Part shown: positions 8,912-18,122 of the stretch, piece by piece | How positions within the stretch are numbered: the stretch's first letter is position 1 | Layout of the letters: each line of letters starts with the position of its first letter | From: Aggregatibacter kilianii | GTDB lineage: Bacteria > Pseudomonadota > Gammaproteobacteria > Enterobacterales > Pasteurellaceae | Direction: 5' to 3' | DNA length: 64,000 nucleotides | Assembly: GCF_003130255.1 (NCBI RefSeq) | Contig: NZ_NRCN01000001.1 | Span: forward strand, 62,001-126,000 | Notes under the pieces: generated by a model | What the model saw: only the letters and a program-made list of their open reading frames with translations | Told to the model about the DNA's origin: nothing | Databases searched by the model: none | Made by a program: the position numbers and the translations under genes

Positions 8912-10861
8912 TTGAACGACATGGTAAAAAATTTAATTCTTTGGGTGGTTGTTGCAGTTGTGATGATGACTGCATATCAAAGTTTTAATGCAGCTTCCAA
9001 CGGAGGAGTGACGGACTATACAACATTTATTTCAGATATTGAAAATAATCAGGTTCGTCAAGTGAAGTTTGAAGATAACGAGATTTTAGTGACCAAAGGT
9101 GATGGCGCCAGATATACGACAATTATTCCGTTGGAAGATAAAGACCTTTTAAATGATTTATTGAAGAAAAAAATTAAGATAGAAGGTACACCACCGGAAA
9201 GAAGAGGATTGTTATCTCAAATTCTGATTTCTTGGTTCCCGATGTTGTTATTAATCGGCGTTTGGGTTTTCTTTATGCGCCAAATGCAAGGCGGTGGCGG
9301 CAAGGCTATGAGCTTTGGTAAAAGTCGCGCCCGCATGATGACACAAGAACAAATTAAAACCACTTTTGCTGATGTAGCCGGTTGTGATGAAGCAAAAGAA
9401 GAAGTGGCTGAAATTGTTGATTTCTTGCGTGAGCCAAAAAAATTCCAAAATCTTGGCGGTAAAATTCCAAAAGGGATTTTAATGGTTGGCCCTCCGGGAA
9501 CCGGTAAAACTTTATTGGCTAAAGCCATTGCCGGGGAAGCAAAAGTGCCTTTCTTTACCATCTCAGGTTCTGACTTCGTAGAAATGTTCGTTGGTGTTGG
9601 TGCGTCTCGTGTGCGTGATATGTTCGAACAAGCGAAAAAAAATGCGCCTTGTTTGATTTTCATTGATGAAATTGATGCTGTAGGTCGCCAACGTGGTGCT
9701 GGTCTTGGAGGCGGCCACGATGAGCGTGAACAAACCTTAAACCAAATGTTGGTTGAGATGGATGGTTTTGAAGGCAACGAAGGTGTGATCGTCATCGCAG
9801 CGACTAACCGTCCTGATGTTCTTGACCCGGCATTAACCCGTCCGGGACGTTTTGACCGCCAAGTTGTTGTTGGTTTGCCTGATGTTAGAGGCCGTGAGCA
9901 AATCTTAAAAGTGCACATGCGTAAAGTGCCGATAGGACCGGATGTGGATGCCATGACATTAGCGCGTGGAACGCCGGGTTATTCAGGTGCGGATTTGGCC
10001 AACTTAGTGAATGAAGCAGCGTTATTTGCTGCACGTACCAACAAGCGTATCGTTACCATGGTCGAGTTTGAAAAAGCCAAAGATAAAATCAACATGGGAC
10101 CTGAACGTCGTACCATGATTATGACCGATAAGCAAAAAGAGTCCACCGCATATCACGAAGCGGGACATGCTATCGTTGGTTATTTGGTGCCGGAACATGA
10201 CCCTGTGCATAAAGTCACAATTATTCCGCGCGGACGTGCCTTAGGGGTAACTTTCTTCCTACCGGAAGGCGATCAAGTGAGTATCAGCCAAAAACAATTG
10301 GAAAGTAAACTTTCTACATTGTATGCGGGACGTTTAGCAGAAGACTTAATTTACGGTGAGGAAAATATTTCCACCGGTGCGTCTAACGACATTAAAGTGG
10401 CAACCAATATTGCGCGCAATATGGTCACCCAATGGGGTTTCTCCGATAAACTTGGCCCAATTCTTTATACAGAAGATGATGGTGAAGTTTTCCTCGGTCG
10501 TTCAATGGCGAAAGCAAAACATATGTCCGATGAAACGGCTCACGTGATTGACGAAGAGGTTCGCGCAATTGTTAACCGTAACTATGAGCGTGCAAGACAA
10601 ATTCTGATCGATAATATGGATATTTTACATGCCATGAAAGATGCTTTAGTAAAATATGAAACTATCGAAGAAGAGCAAATTAAACAACTTATGAATCGTG
10701 AACCGGTGACTCCGCCATCAGGTTGGGAAGAGCCGAGAGACAATGGCAATAAGGCGCAGCCGCAACAACCAAAAGCCGAAACGCCAAAAACAGAAGATCG
10801 GGAATCTACAAAAGATACACAAAGTGCGGTTGAAAAAGATACCGATTCCGAATCTTTATAA
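8912..10861 (+). CDS. ftsH: ATP-dependent zinc metalloprotease FtsH
   Basis: 649 residues. A membrane-anchored AAA+ protease that degrades damaged membrane proteins and short-lived regulators. There are two N-terminal membrane segments (about residues 9-27 and 105-125), Walker A GPPGTGKT, Walker [12 protein letters not shown], the second region of homology with RPGRFDRQ, and the zinc motif HEAGH near residue 420 with the third ligand in the ASND segment. The C-terminal tail is Pro/Gln-rich with an uptake signal encoding QSAVEKD. I chose the TTG start (MNDMVKNL) because GGGGTA lies 5-6 bases before it; an ATG three codons later is the alternative. Confidence 0.96.
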   Translation: MNDMVKNLILWVVVAVVMMTAYQSFNAASNGGVTDYTTFISDIENNQVRQVKFEDNEILVTKGDGARYTTIIPLEDKDLLNDLLKKKIKIEGTPPERRGLLSQILISWFPMLLLIGVWVFFMRQMQGGGGKAMSFGKSRARMMTQEQIKTTFADVAGCDEAKEEVAEIVDFLREPKKFQNLGGKIPKGILMVGPPGTGKTLLAKAIAGEAKVPFFTISGSDFVEMFVGVGASRVRDMFEQAKKNAPCLIFIDEIDAVGRQRGAGLGGGHDEREQTLNQMLVEMDGFEGNEGVIVIAATNRPDVLDPALTRPGRFDRQVVVGLPDVRGREQILKVHMRKVPIGPDVDAMTLARGTPGYSGADLANLVNEAALFAARTNKRIVTMVEFEKAKDKINMGPERRTMIMTDKQKESTAYHEAGHAIVGYLVPEHDPVHKVTIIPRGRALGVTFFLPEGDQVSISQKQLESKLSTLYAGRLAEDLIYGEENISTGASNDIKVATNIARNMVTQWGFSDKLGPILYTEDDGEVFLGRSMAKAKHMSDETAHVIDEEVRAIVNRNYERARQILIDNMDILHAMKDALVKYETIEEEQIKQLMNREPVTPPSGWEEPRDNGNKAQPQQPKAETPKTEDRESTKDTQSAVEKDTDSESL

Positions 10862-10871
10862 TGCTAATTAA

Positions 10872-10901
10872 AAAGCCTTTCTCCTTTGTTAGAAAGGCTT
10901 T
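10872..10901 (+). terminator. ftsH terminator 1
   Basis: AAAGCCTTTCT (10872-10882) pairs perfectly with AGAAAGGCTTT (10891-10901), 10 bases after ftsH. Confidence 0.75.
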
Positions 10902-10911
10902 ATTATCACAA

Positions 10912-10941
10912 CCCACTTTTTGAAGTGGGTTTTATTTTTTT
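10912..10941 (+). terminator. ftsH terminator 2
   Basis: CCCACTT (10912-10918) pairs with AAGTGGG (10923-10929) and is followed by TTTTATTTTTTT. It ends 9 bases before the epmC start, so epmC transcription needs read-through or its own promoter. Confidence 0.75.
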
Positions 10942-10950
10942 GGAGACAAA

Positions 10951-11493
10951 ATGGAACTGGAACACAAAATCGAAGATTTAATTGCAATTTTCAATCAATG
11001 TTTTGAACAGGAATACAACACTAAATTGATCAAAGGCGGAGATGAACCGCTATATGTGCCGGCAAATGAGGATTGTCCTTACAACGCCATCTATTTTGCT
11101 CGCGGATTTTACAGTAGCGGATTACACGAGATTGCGCACTGGTTGGTTGCCGGCAAGGAACGGCGTAAATTAGAAGATTTCGGTTATTGGTATGAACCTG
11201 ATGGGAGAACAGAAGAGCAACAGCGCTTATTTGAAAAAGTAGAAGTCAAACCGCAAGCGCTTGAATGGATCCTCGCCACGGCAGCCAATTTCCGCTATTT
11301 TGCCAGTTCCGATAACCTTAACGGCCAACCGGGCGATACCCAACCTTTTAAGCTGGCGGTGTATGAACAAGTTAAAACTTATGCGACTAAAGGGCTACCG
11401 AAACGTGCTGAAACCCTCCGTCAAGCCTTAGCTAAGTTTTATGGCACGGAAGATAAAATTGATTTAACCAAGTTTGATGTAACAAGAATTTAG
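10951..11493 (+). CDS. epmC: Elongation factor P hydroxylase (EpmC/YfcM)
   Basis: 180 residues. EpmC adds a hydroxyl group to the beta-lysyl-lysine of elongation factor P after EpmA and EpmB have attached the lysine. The sequence has the conserved GLHEIAHWLV segment near residue 55, whose histidines and glutamate look like a metal site, then GYWYEPDGRTEEQQ and ANFRYFASSDN in family order. A TGGAG ribosome site precedes the ATG. It sits after two ftsH hairpins and is followed by two uptake-signal hairpins. Confidence 0.9.
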   Translation: MELEHKIEDLIAIFNQCFEQEYNTKLIKGGDEPLYVPANEDCPYNAIYFARGFYSSGLHEIAHWLVAGKERRKLEDFGYWYEPDGRTEEQQRLFEKVEVKPQALEWILATAANFRYFASSDNLNGQPGDTQPFKLAVYEQVKTYATKGLPKRAETLRQALAKFYGTEDKIDLTKFDVTRI

Positions 11494-11500
11494 AGCGCGA

Positions 11501-11541
11501 AAAGTGCGGTCAAAATCCACAGCGTTTTTTAGCCGCACTTT
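11501..11541. terminator. Uptake-signal hairpin, epmC side
   Basis: AAAGTGCGGT (11501-11510) pairs with the near-perfect GCCGCACTTT (11532-11541). The spacer CAAAATCCACAGCGTTTTTT recurs in the same setting at 21350-21390. Confidence 0.65.
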
Positions 11542-11568
11542 GATAGGTTAAAAACAGTTAAAATTTAC

Positions 11569-11604
11569 ACCGCACTTTTGGCTTATCGTTCACAAAAGTG
11601 CGGT
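11569..11604. terminator. Uptake-signal hairpin, ABC operon side
   Basis: ACCGCACTTTTG (11569-11580) pairs perfectly over 12 bases with CAAAAGTGCGGT (11593-11604), with A/T tracts outside. It is placed to end the minus-strand importer operon. Confidence 0.75.
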
Positions 11605-11621
11605 CATTTTTACAAACGTTT

Positions 11622-12680
11622 TTATTCGGCGGGATACCAATGCAGTTTGCTAAACTGAATCTGGCATGATTCGCCTTCGTTTAACAACGGATCACGCCGT
11701 CCTTTTTGTACGCGCAGTTCTTGATCACCGATATGAACGCTATAATCAATGACCTCACCTAAGTAAGAACGGCGTTTCACGATGCCGGGAATTCCGCCTT
11801 GATTGACGAATTCAATTTCTGACGGGCGACTTGCCAATAAGGCTTTGCCTTGTGCCAGTAATTCGGTAGGTGGTGGCGGTTGAATGTCGAATACACCCTC
11901 ACAGTGATCAATTTTAACGCCTTGCGCGGATAAATTGACGTTTAACTGATTGGATAAGCCAATAAAATTAAACACAAATTTATTGATCGGATTATTGTAA
12001 ATATTAAGTGGCGTATCAATTTGTTCAATCATGCCTTTTTTCATCACCATAATTCGATCAGATAATGCCATGGCTTCCGATTGGTCGTGAGTTACGTAAA
12101 TAATGCTAAAACCAAATTTACGCTGCAACTCTTTGATTTCAAATCGCATTTCCTCTCTTAAGTGAGGATCCAGGCTGGATAACGGTTCATCCAACAACAT
12201 CACATCCGGGTTTAGGGCTAAGGCTCGTGCCAATGCAACCCGTTGTTTCCCACCACCAGACAGATCATCAGGGCTTTTGGAAGCTACGTCCAGCAAATTA
12301 GTATGCCTTAAGGCATCGGTCGTACGTTTTTCAATTTCCTGCTTGGATAATTTCTTCAGCGTTAGCGGAAACGCTACATTATCGTATACCGACATATGCG
12401 GCCACACAGCAAAGGCTTGGAACACCATGCCGAAATGACGTTTTTCCGGTGGTAAATAAAAGTTGGTGGCTTTGGAAGAAAGCACTTTATCACCTACTTT
12501 AATTTCGCCGGCATCTAAATCCTCAAAGCCGGCAATCATGCGTAACGTTGTGGTTTTTCCGCAACCGGATGGTCCTAACATAGAAAAGCATTCTCCTTTT
12601 TCAATGGACAGATTTAGATCGGGAATTGCTATCACATCGCCGAATTTTTTCATGACGTTATTTAGTTGAATATAACTCAT
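11622..12680 (-). CDS. ABC importer ATP-binding subunit (second, distal), AfuC/FbpC family
   Basis: 352 residues, a CUT1/Fbp-type ATPase. Walker A is GPSGCGKTT (near residue 36), Walker B with the catalytic glutamate is VMLLDEPLSS, the switch histidine is in YVTHDQSEAMALS, and a C-terminal TOBE-like domain follows residue 240. The signature reads LSGGGKQR instead of the usual LSGGQQQR. It is last of four minus-strand genes (binding protein, ATPase 1, permease, ATPase 2) and starts 21 bases after the permease with a good AGGAG site. It clearly differs from the ATPase at 14399-15478, so both may pair as a heterodimer or be alternatives (inference). Confidence 0.88.
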   Translation of the reverse strand: MSYIQLNNVMKKFGDVIAIPDLNLSIEKGECFSMLGPSGCGKTTTLRMIAGFEDLDAGEIKVGDKVLSSKATNFYLPPEKRHFGMVFQAFAVWPHMSVYDNVAFPLTLKKLSKQEIEKRTTDALRHTNLLDVASKSPDDLSGGGKQRVALARALALNPDVMLLDEPLSSLDPHLREEMRFEIKELQRKFGFSIIYVTHDQSEAMALSDRIMVMKKGMIEQIDTPLNIYNNPINKFVFNFIGLSNQLNVNLSAQGVKIDHCEGVFDIQPPPPTELLAQGKALLASRPSEIEFVNQGGIPGIVKRRSYLGEVIDYSVHIGDQELRVQKGRRDPLLNEGESCQIQFSKLHWYPAE

Positions 12681-12701
12681 CTTATTCTCCTTAATATTCG
12701 G

Positions 12702-14396
12702 CTATTTCTGCGTTTTCTTTTCAGCATAACGTTTTATCACGGTTTGACCTACCACGATAATAATTAACGCAATGCCTGCCAGTGCAGCGGAATAAACGGT
12801 TTCACCATCTTCATTTAAAGTATAAATGGCAACCCCGATGGTTCGGGTAGAAGGTCCGTACAGCATAACGGAGACCGTTAATTCGCGTAGTGCAGGTAAG
12901 AAAATCAAGAAGAAAGCGGCAATCATGCCCGGTCTGACCAACGGAATGACGATGTCTTTCAACGATTGCCACATACTTGCCCCACAAGCACGAGCAGCTT
13001 CTACTAAGGAATCATGCACTTGTTCCAAGGCTGCAGAATTGGCTTTCAACGAGAACGCCATATAACGAGCAATGTAGGCGATGAGGATAATCCAGACAGT
13101 ATTGTAGAGGTTAATACCGAATTTGCCACTCCATGCCAGAATCACCCCTAAGGCGATAACGGAACCCGGAACGGAGAATGGAAGCATACCAAGGAATTCC
13201 AAAATGCCTTTACCTCTGACCCGCATTTTGACGATAACGTAAGAGATCATCACCCCGGCAAACATGGTAATTATAGCAGCGGCTAAACCTAGGGAAACAC
13301 TATTGCGGATGGCGTCTTTGGTCAGTTGCCATTCAAATAGGATAAACTTGTAGTTTTCCATGGTGAGATTTTCCCAAGTGATCGGTAAGCCGTAAGTTTT
13401 TAAGCCGCCCACTAAGAAAATTGTCGCTGTTGGCAATACGATGGTGAAAGCGATATAAAGTAGGCAAATAATTAATAACGGCATGCGCAAGCCTCTTAGC
13501 TTTACTTCTACCGGTCGGAAACTTTTACCGGCAATGATTTGGAAACGTCCGCGATTTAACACTTTATTTTGTAGCCAAATGATAAAGGCTGCGGTAACCA
13601 CTAACACGGTTGCCAGTACCGTACCTGTACGAATGGCATCAAAACTACCCGCACTTTGGTGAATTCGTTCGTAAATTAAGGTTGGGATATTGAAAATGCC
13701 GTTTTCAATACCTAATACAGCCACTGTACCGAAGTGCGCCATGGAGTAGAGCATAATCAATAATGCACCGGAAACGATACTCGGCATAACCAACGGGATC
13801 GTGATTTTACGGGTAATCGTGAACAGGCTGGCACCGGAAATGCGGGCGGACTCTTCTAAGGTAGGGTCCATGCGCTCCAACGCACCGCACACTTGAATGA
13901 ATACGAACGGGAACAAATACATGGTTTCCACTGCCATAATGCCGGCGTAGCTGTAAATGTTAAATACCGGTTCTTCAAAGCCTAATGTATCCATGAAGAA
14001 TTGGTTTATATAACCTGCACGTGGTGAAAGTAGCATTTTCCAAGCAAGTGCGCCAATAAATGAAGGTAACATGAACGGCACTAAAAACATAACTTTCATA
14101 AAGCCTTTATAAGGCAGATCCGTTCTGGTTACCAACCAAGCGAAAAATGTGCCTACACAGGTACTCATGATTGTTACGCCTGAAGCGATGAATAAAGAAT
14201 TCAATAATGCTTCATAGGTTTCCTGCTGTTTGAGAATTTGTACTACATCGGTAATGTTAAATTGCCCGTCAACCCAGAAAGAGTTGATGAAAATTAACAG
14301 TACCGGTACGGCAACAACGATAACTAAAATCCCAATGGATAGAGCAAGAATGGCATTGGCGATATTGAACGGACTTTTATTTGTTATTACGGCCAT
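12702..14396 (-). CDS. ABC importer permease, double-length, AfuB/FbpB family
   Basis: 564 residues with about 12 membrane segments in two homologous halves, as in FbpB/AfuB permeases. Each half has the loop that contacts the ATPase: EESARISGASLFTITRKITIPL near residue 195 and EAARACGASMWQSLKDIVIPL near residue 485. I start at the ATG at 14394-14396 (MAVITNKSPF) because AAGGGGG lies 6 bases upstream; an upstream in-frame codon would overlap the previous gene. It starts 2 bases after that gene's stop, so the genes are coupled. In this family the substrate may be ferric iron or phosphorylated sugars; context favours the latter. Confidence 0.88.
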   Translation of the reverse strand: MAVITNKSPFNIANAILALSIGILVIVVAVPVLLIFINSFWVDGQFNITDVVQILKQQETYEALLNSLFIASGVTIMSTCVGTFFAWLVTRTDLPYKGFMKVMFLVPFMLPSFIGALAWKMLLSPRAGYINQFFMDTLGFEEPVFNIYSYAGIMAVETMYLFPFVFIQVCGALERMDPTLEESARISGASLFTITRKITIPLVMPSIVSGALLIMLYSMAHFGTVAVLGIENGIFNIPTLIYERIHQSAGSFDAIRTGTVLATVLVVTAAFIIWLQNKVLNRGRFQIIAGKSFRPVEVKLRGLRMPLLIICLLYIAFTIVLPTATIFLVGGLKTYGLPITWENLTMENYKFILFEWQLTKDAIRNSVSLGLAAAIITMFAGVMISYVIVKMRVRGKGILEFLGMLPFSVPGSVIALGVILAWSGKFGINLYNTVWIILIAYIARYMAFSLKANSAALEQVHDSLVEAARACGASMWQSLKDIVIPLVRPGMIAAFFLIFLPALRELTVSVMLYGPSTRTIGVAIYTLNEDGETVYSAALAGIALIIIVVGQTVIKRYAEKKTQK

Positions 14397-14398
14397 AC

Positions 14399-15478
14399 TT
14401 ACCCCCTTGCCGAATCCGTTGTATTCGGGAACCAAAGCAAATCATGGAAATTCACATAACAGCTTTCTCCCTCCGTAAACATTAAATTTTGTTGTAATGC
14501 TTTATTAGTTGGAACTTCTGTACGGAGCGTTACGCCGTCGATTTCCAACATATAATCCATTACTGCGCCGAGAAAACTGGCACGCACCACTTTGGCGTGT
14601 AATCCTTCTCCTTGTTTGCTGAGAATAATATCCGACGGGCGACAGCCGAATTTACCGGATTCTTGTGGCAAATCATTCCAGAGAATTGCTTGGCTGCCTT
14701 GACCGACAAGATGTTGACCTTGCTCGTAACGTACCGGAATAAAATTCGCCAAGCCCATAAATTTAAATACGGTTTCATTGGCAGATTTTTCATAGATTTC
14801 CCAAGGCGTGCCAACTTGTTCAATAGAACCGTCAGTTGCCATAATTGCCAAGCGATCGGAAATCGCTAAAGCGATTTCCTGATCGTGGGTGACGTACATA
14901 ATGGTAATGCCGAGTTTTTTCTGTAACTCTTTAATTTCAAAGCGCATTTCTTCGCGCAAATTGGCATCCAGATTATTTAGCGGTTCATCCAGTAACATTA
15001 GTGACGGTTTGGCAACTAATGCTCTCGCTAAGGCAACTCGTTGTTGTTGACCTCCTGATAATTGCGATGGCATGCGTTGTTCCAAACCGGTTAAATTCAC
15101 TAACTCTACAACCTCCATGACTTGTGCACGAAGGGTTTCTTTATCCAGATTTTTGAATTTTAACGGATAAGCGATATTGTCAAATACCGTCATATGTGGC
15201 CATACGGCGTAGTCCTGAAAAACTACGCCTAAACCACGCTGATCCGGCTGAATATCAATATGTTCAGCCGGATCACTGACAACAGTATCGTCAATTAGAA
15301 TCCGCCCAGAATCCGGTACATCAAATCCAGCCAAGAGGCGTAATAAAACGGTTTTTCCACAACCGGAAGGGCCTAGTAAGGTAAAGCATTCACCGTCTTT
15401 TACAGTTAACGACAAATTTTTTAACACTTGATGGGAGCCGAATGCTTTGGAAATATTTTCAAATGTAATTGTTGCCAT
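14399..15478 (-). CDS. ABC importer ATP-binding subunit (first), AfuC/FbpC family
   Basis: 359 residues. Walker A is GPSGCGKTV, the signature is the canonical LSGGQQQR, Walker B is LMLLDEPLNN, and the switch region is YVTHDQEIALAIS, followed by a TOBE-like C-terminal region. It begins about 20 bases after the binding-protein gene, with AAGGA before the ATG. With the permease it forms the membrane complex. Having two full ATPase genes in one Fbp/Afu-type operon is unusual. The two share much of the nucleotide-binding core but diverge in the C-terminal domain. Confidence 0.88.
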   Translation of the reverse strand: MATITFENISKAFGSHQVLKNLSLTVKDGECFTLLGPSGCGKTVLLRLLAGFDVPDSGRILIDDTVVSDPAEHIDIQPDQRGLGVVFQDYAVWPHMTVFDNIAYPLKFKNLDKETLRAQVMEVVELVNLTGLEQRMPSQLSGGQQQRVALARALVAKPSLMLLDEPLNNLDANLREEMRFEIKELQKKLGITIMYVTHDQEIALAISDRLAIMATDGSIEQVGTPWEIYEKSANETVFKFMGLANFIPVRYEQGQHLVGQGSQAILWNDLPQESGKFGCRPSDIILSKQGEGLHAKVVRASFLGAVMDYMLEIDGVTLRTEVPTNKALQQNLMFTEGESCYVNFHDLLWFPNTTDSARG

Positions 15479-15499
15479 AAAGCACGTCCTTCAAGCGGT

Positions 15500-16498
15500 T
15501 TAATTACGACCTTGCAGAATTTGGGTGAATTTTTTTACGGTTTCTTCTTTGGAGGCGATAACACTCTTATAATCAATCGGAATTGCTCGGCTCATTGCTT
15601 CTTCAGCGGATGGCAAACCGAATTCAGGGTTTGGTTCAATTCCTTTTCTTACCGGTAAAGTACCTTCATGAGCAATGATTTTTTGTGCATCTTCGGAAAG
15701 TAAGAAATCAATAAATTTTTGGGCGCTAGAAAGATTTTTTGTACCTTTCATAATGGCTGCCGGGCTAGGAATGACCAACATTTCTTTCGGATAAGCGAGT
15801 TTTAAAGAGGCTCCTTTTCTAATCTTATCATTAGTGATGTAATCCACGGCTAATGATGCCAATAAGTCGCCTGAAGCAGTGTCATCGATTACCTGACCGG
15901 CACCTTTACCGATTTTGGCTTTATTTTCTTTTAATTTTTCAAAGTATTCCCAACCGAAAGTAGATTTTAGCAACGATACGCTCATATAAGACGTACCTGA
16001 AAGAGCCGGGTTAGCAATACCAAATGCGCCTTTAAATTGCGGTGTGAGAACATCAGCCCATTGTGACGGTGGATCTTTTTTCACAAAACGGGTGTTATAG
16101 GCGATGCCTAATGTTCCCAAACGAATTGGCGTAAAGGAACCATCAAAGTCCGGAATTGGGTTAATAATATTTCCTACTTCCGATGAAACATAGGTCTCTA
16201 ACATACCACTTTCTTTCATATGAAAGAAATCAGGCACTTCACTGGTCCAGATAACATCCGCCATAATTTGTCCTGATTCTTTTTCTGCGGCAATTTTCGC
16301 CATCAATTTACCTGCGCCGGCAGATTGGTAGTCCATAGCGATGTCCGGATATTTTTCATTGAACTTGGTTTTTAACGCCCCAATGAGGGATTCTTTCATT
16401 GAGGTGTAAACGATGAGTTTGTCTTGGGCGACAGCTATGCCGCTGATGGAAAGTCCTAAACTGAGTGCAATTAAGCCTGAGGTGAATTTCTTATTCAT
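15500..16498 (-). CDS. Periplasmic binding protein of an AfuA-type importer
   Basis: 332 residues with an N-terminal signal peptide (MNKKFTSGLIALSLGLSISG, cleavage likely after AVA at about residue 24). The mature part is an Fbp-like bilobal binding protein: KLIVYTSMKESL, SAGAGKLMAKIAAE, VIWTSEVPDF, TASGDL and YPKEMLVIPSP. This pattern resembles AfuA, which was first called an iron protein and later shown in Actinobacillus to bind hexose phosphates. I start at the ATG at 16496-16498, with AAGGAA 6 bases before it. It heads the importer operon and faces a PgtCBA-like sensing operon, supporting a phosphorylated ligand (inference). Confidence 0.85.
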   Translation of the reverse strand: MNKKFTSGLIALSLGLSISGIAVAQDKLIVYTSMKESLIGALKTKFNEKYPDIAMDYQSAGAGKLMAKIAAEKESGQIMADVIWTSEVPDFFHMKESGMLETYVSSEVGNIINPIPDFDGSFTPIRLGTLGIAYNTRFVKKDPPSQWADVLTPQFKGAFGIANPALSGTSYMSVSLLKSTFGWEYFEKLKENKAKIGKGAGQVIDDTASGDLLASLAVDYITNDKIRKGASLKLAYPKEMLVIPSPAAIMKGTKNLSSAQKFIDFLLSEDAQKIIAHEGTLPVRKGIEPNPEFGLPSAEEAMSRAIPIDYKSVIASKEETVKKFTQILQGRN

Positions 16499-16871
16499 AA
16501 TCAATTCCTTAATTTATCGATGTGAGTGTATGAGAGGTACTGCTTGACGAGCGATTCACTGAACAGAAAGTGAAATTCAAAAGTACAATAGCACTAATAC
16601 AAAATAAGAAAAGTGGACTCAAAGAATAGAAATGAGGCATTTTTGACTCAAATATAGCCTTTTGCTTAAGCTGTTTTGACTCATTTATGGACATTATCGG
16701 AAATATGACCTAAGAAAATTGCCATGAGTAACTCAAAATATCGAGAATAACCAAATTTTAATTATTTGAAATGGATCACAAAAAATATGAATGGATTGGT
16801 ATTTTATAGAATTTGAGTGGAATTCAAGGTTAGAATCATTTTATTCAACATATTTCGTATAGGTGATTTAT
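16499..16871. promoter_or_regulatory. Divergent control region of the importer and the PgtCBA-like genes
   Basis: A 373-base AT-rich intergenic region between two divergent operons. TTTGA-AATGGA-TCACA at 16765-16780 matches the CRP half-sites TGTGA and TCACA with one mismatch at correct spacing. This suggests catabolite control. The regulator's own site could not be identified by eye. Confidence 0.5.
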
Positions 16872-18122
16872 ATGTCGGGGCTAAAACGAGGTTATTTTAA
16901 TTCTCTGCTTGTGGTGCTGATCATGGCGTTATCCTGTTTCGGAAGAGTATATGGCAATGAATTGGTCATCGGTACGACATTTTCACCGGAATCGCTATCT
17001 TACTTAATTACCGAGTGGGAAAAACAACCGAATGCTGCCCCGATAAGAATGCTAAACAGAACAAGCAACTCGTTAAATAAGTTATTTGATGATGAAAAAA
17101 ACGATAATATTGATCTTGTTTTAAGTTCCTCTCCTATGCTGTTTTATCATTTGCAGGAAAAACAACGATTGGCTGCTTTGCCGGATAAATTTAGCCAGGG
17201 AAAAAAATTCGTACCGGAGATTTTACAAAAAACAACCGTAGCATTTTCACTATCGGGGTATGGGATTTTGTCTAATGTATCACTGCTGGAAAATGCAGAA
17301 GTGGATGTTCCCACCGACTGGTCAGGGCTTATTTCTCCTAATTTGCAGGGATTGGTTATTATGAGTAGTCCGAGCCGTTCCGATACGACGCACATTATGA
17401 TTGAGGCGTTATTACAGAAACAAGGGTGGCAGCAAGGTTGGGCGTTAATTCATCAAATTATGGCAAATGTCGGAACCATTTCTTCCCGTAGTTTTGGTGT
17501 CGTTGATAAAGTTCAGGCTGGGTTAGGTGCTGCAGGGATTACCATTGATAATTACGCAAATTTGCTCACACATTACAATGCGGATCCGCATTCCGCTTTG
17601 ATGTTTAAATATTTTCCGAATTTCCCGGTTTCACCGACGTTTATCGCAATAACAACAAATAGTGCCAATAGCCGCCAGGCATCGGCATTTATCCATTTTC
17701 TCTTAAGTAATTCGGGGCAAAGCACGTTGTATCACAGCAAAATGGGAAAATATCCGATTATTCCGTTAGCCAAATCCCATCCGCTATATGCAGCCCAACA
17801 ATTTTTATTTTCCCAACCGACGATTGATTATCAGCTGATGTTAAAACGTCAGGACGTGGTTAAACTGATGTTTGAGCATCAGATTATTCACCGTTTAGCT
17901 CAAATTCAAGAAAACTGGAAAATTCTGTATCAAAAAGAACAACAAGCAGGACATACATTACCGGAATTGCGGAAATTTTTGACCGCACTTCCAGTAACGG
18001 AAAAGCAGGCGGCTGACGAGAATTATTTGGAAACGTTTAATTCAAATGAGGCGTTACTGGATTGGCAACAATTTTTCATGTTACAGCAAATGCGATTTGT
18101 CGATGCAGTAGAAAAATTATGA
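16872..18122 (+). CDS. PgtC-like periplasmic sensor protein
   Basis: 416 residues with a signal peptide (hydrophobic NSLLVVLIMALSCF followed by a likely cut before NELVIG). The rest looks like a solute-binding protein of the Fbp type (LVIGTTFSPESLSYL, PNLQGLVIMSSPSRSDTTHIM). In Salmonella, PgtC works with PgtB and PgtA to induce phosphoglycerate transport; I infer that this protein presents a ligand to the kinase encoded next. The ATG at 16872 is chosen since AGGTGA lies 5 bases upstream; an in-frame GTG 9 bases earlier overlaps that site. Its stop overlaps the next start (ATGA). Its C-terminal 100 residues are not recognised. Confidence 0.75.
   Translation: MSGLKRGYFNSLLVVLIMALSCFGRVYGNELVIGTTFSPESLSYLITEWEKQPNAAPIRMLNRTSNSLNKLFDDEKNDNIDLVLSSSPMLFYHLQEKQRLAALPDKFSQGKKFVPEILQKTTVAFSLSGYGILSNVSLLENAEVDVPTDWSGLISPNLQGLVIMSSPSRSDTTHIMIEALLQKQGWQQGWALIHQIMANVGTISSRSFGVVDKVQAGLGAAGITIDNYANLLTHYNADPHSALMFKYFPNFPVSPTFIAITTNSANSRQASAFIHFLLSNSGQSTLYHSKMGKYPIIPLAKSHPLYAAQQFLFSQPTIDYQLMLKRQDVVKLMFEHQIIHRLAQIQENWKILYQKEQQAGHTLPELRKFLTALPVTEKQAADENYLETFNSNEALLDWQQFFMLQQMRFVDAVEKL

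Noticed and set aside
9217..9954. Long open frame on the minus strand (about 245 codons) inside ftsH
   Set aside because: It is fully antisense to the conserved FtsH ATPase domain, is rich in Ser/Pro/Thr as expected of a mirror frame, and has no ribosome site or family motif.
14397..14435. A longer permease start upstream of the ATG at 14396
   Set aside because: It overlaps the end of the preceding ATPase gene, whereas AAGGGGG is 6 bases before the ATG at 14396.
11622..16498. Annotation of the ABC operon as a ferric iron (FbpABC) importer
   Set aside because: The binding protein resembles AfuA and the operon faces a PgtCBA-like system with a CRP-like site; no Fur box was seen. Iron remains possible but is not supported by context.
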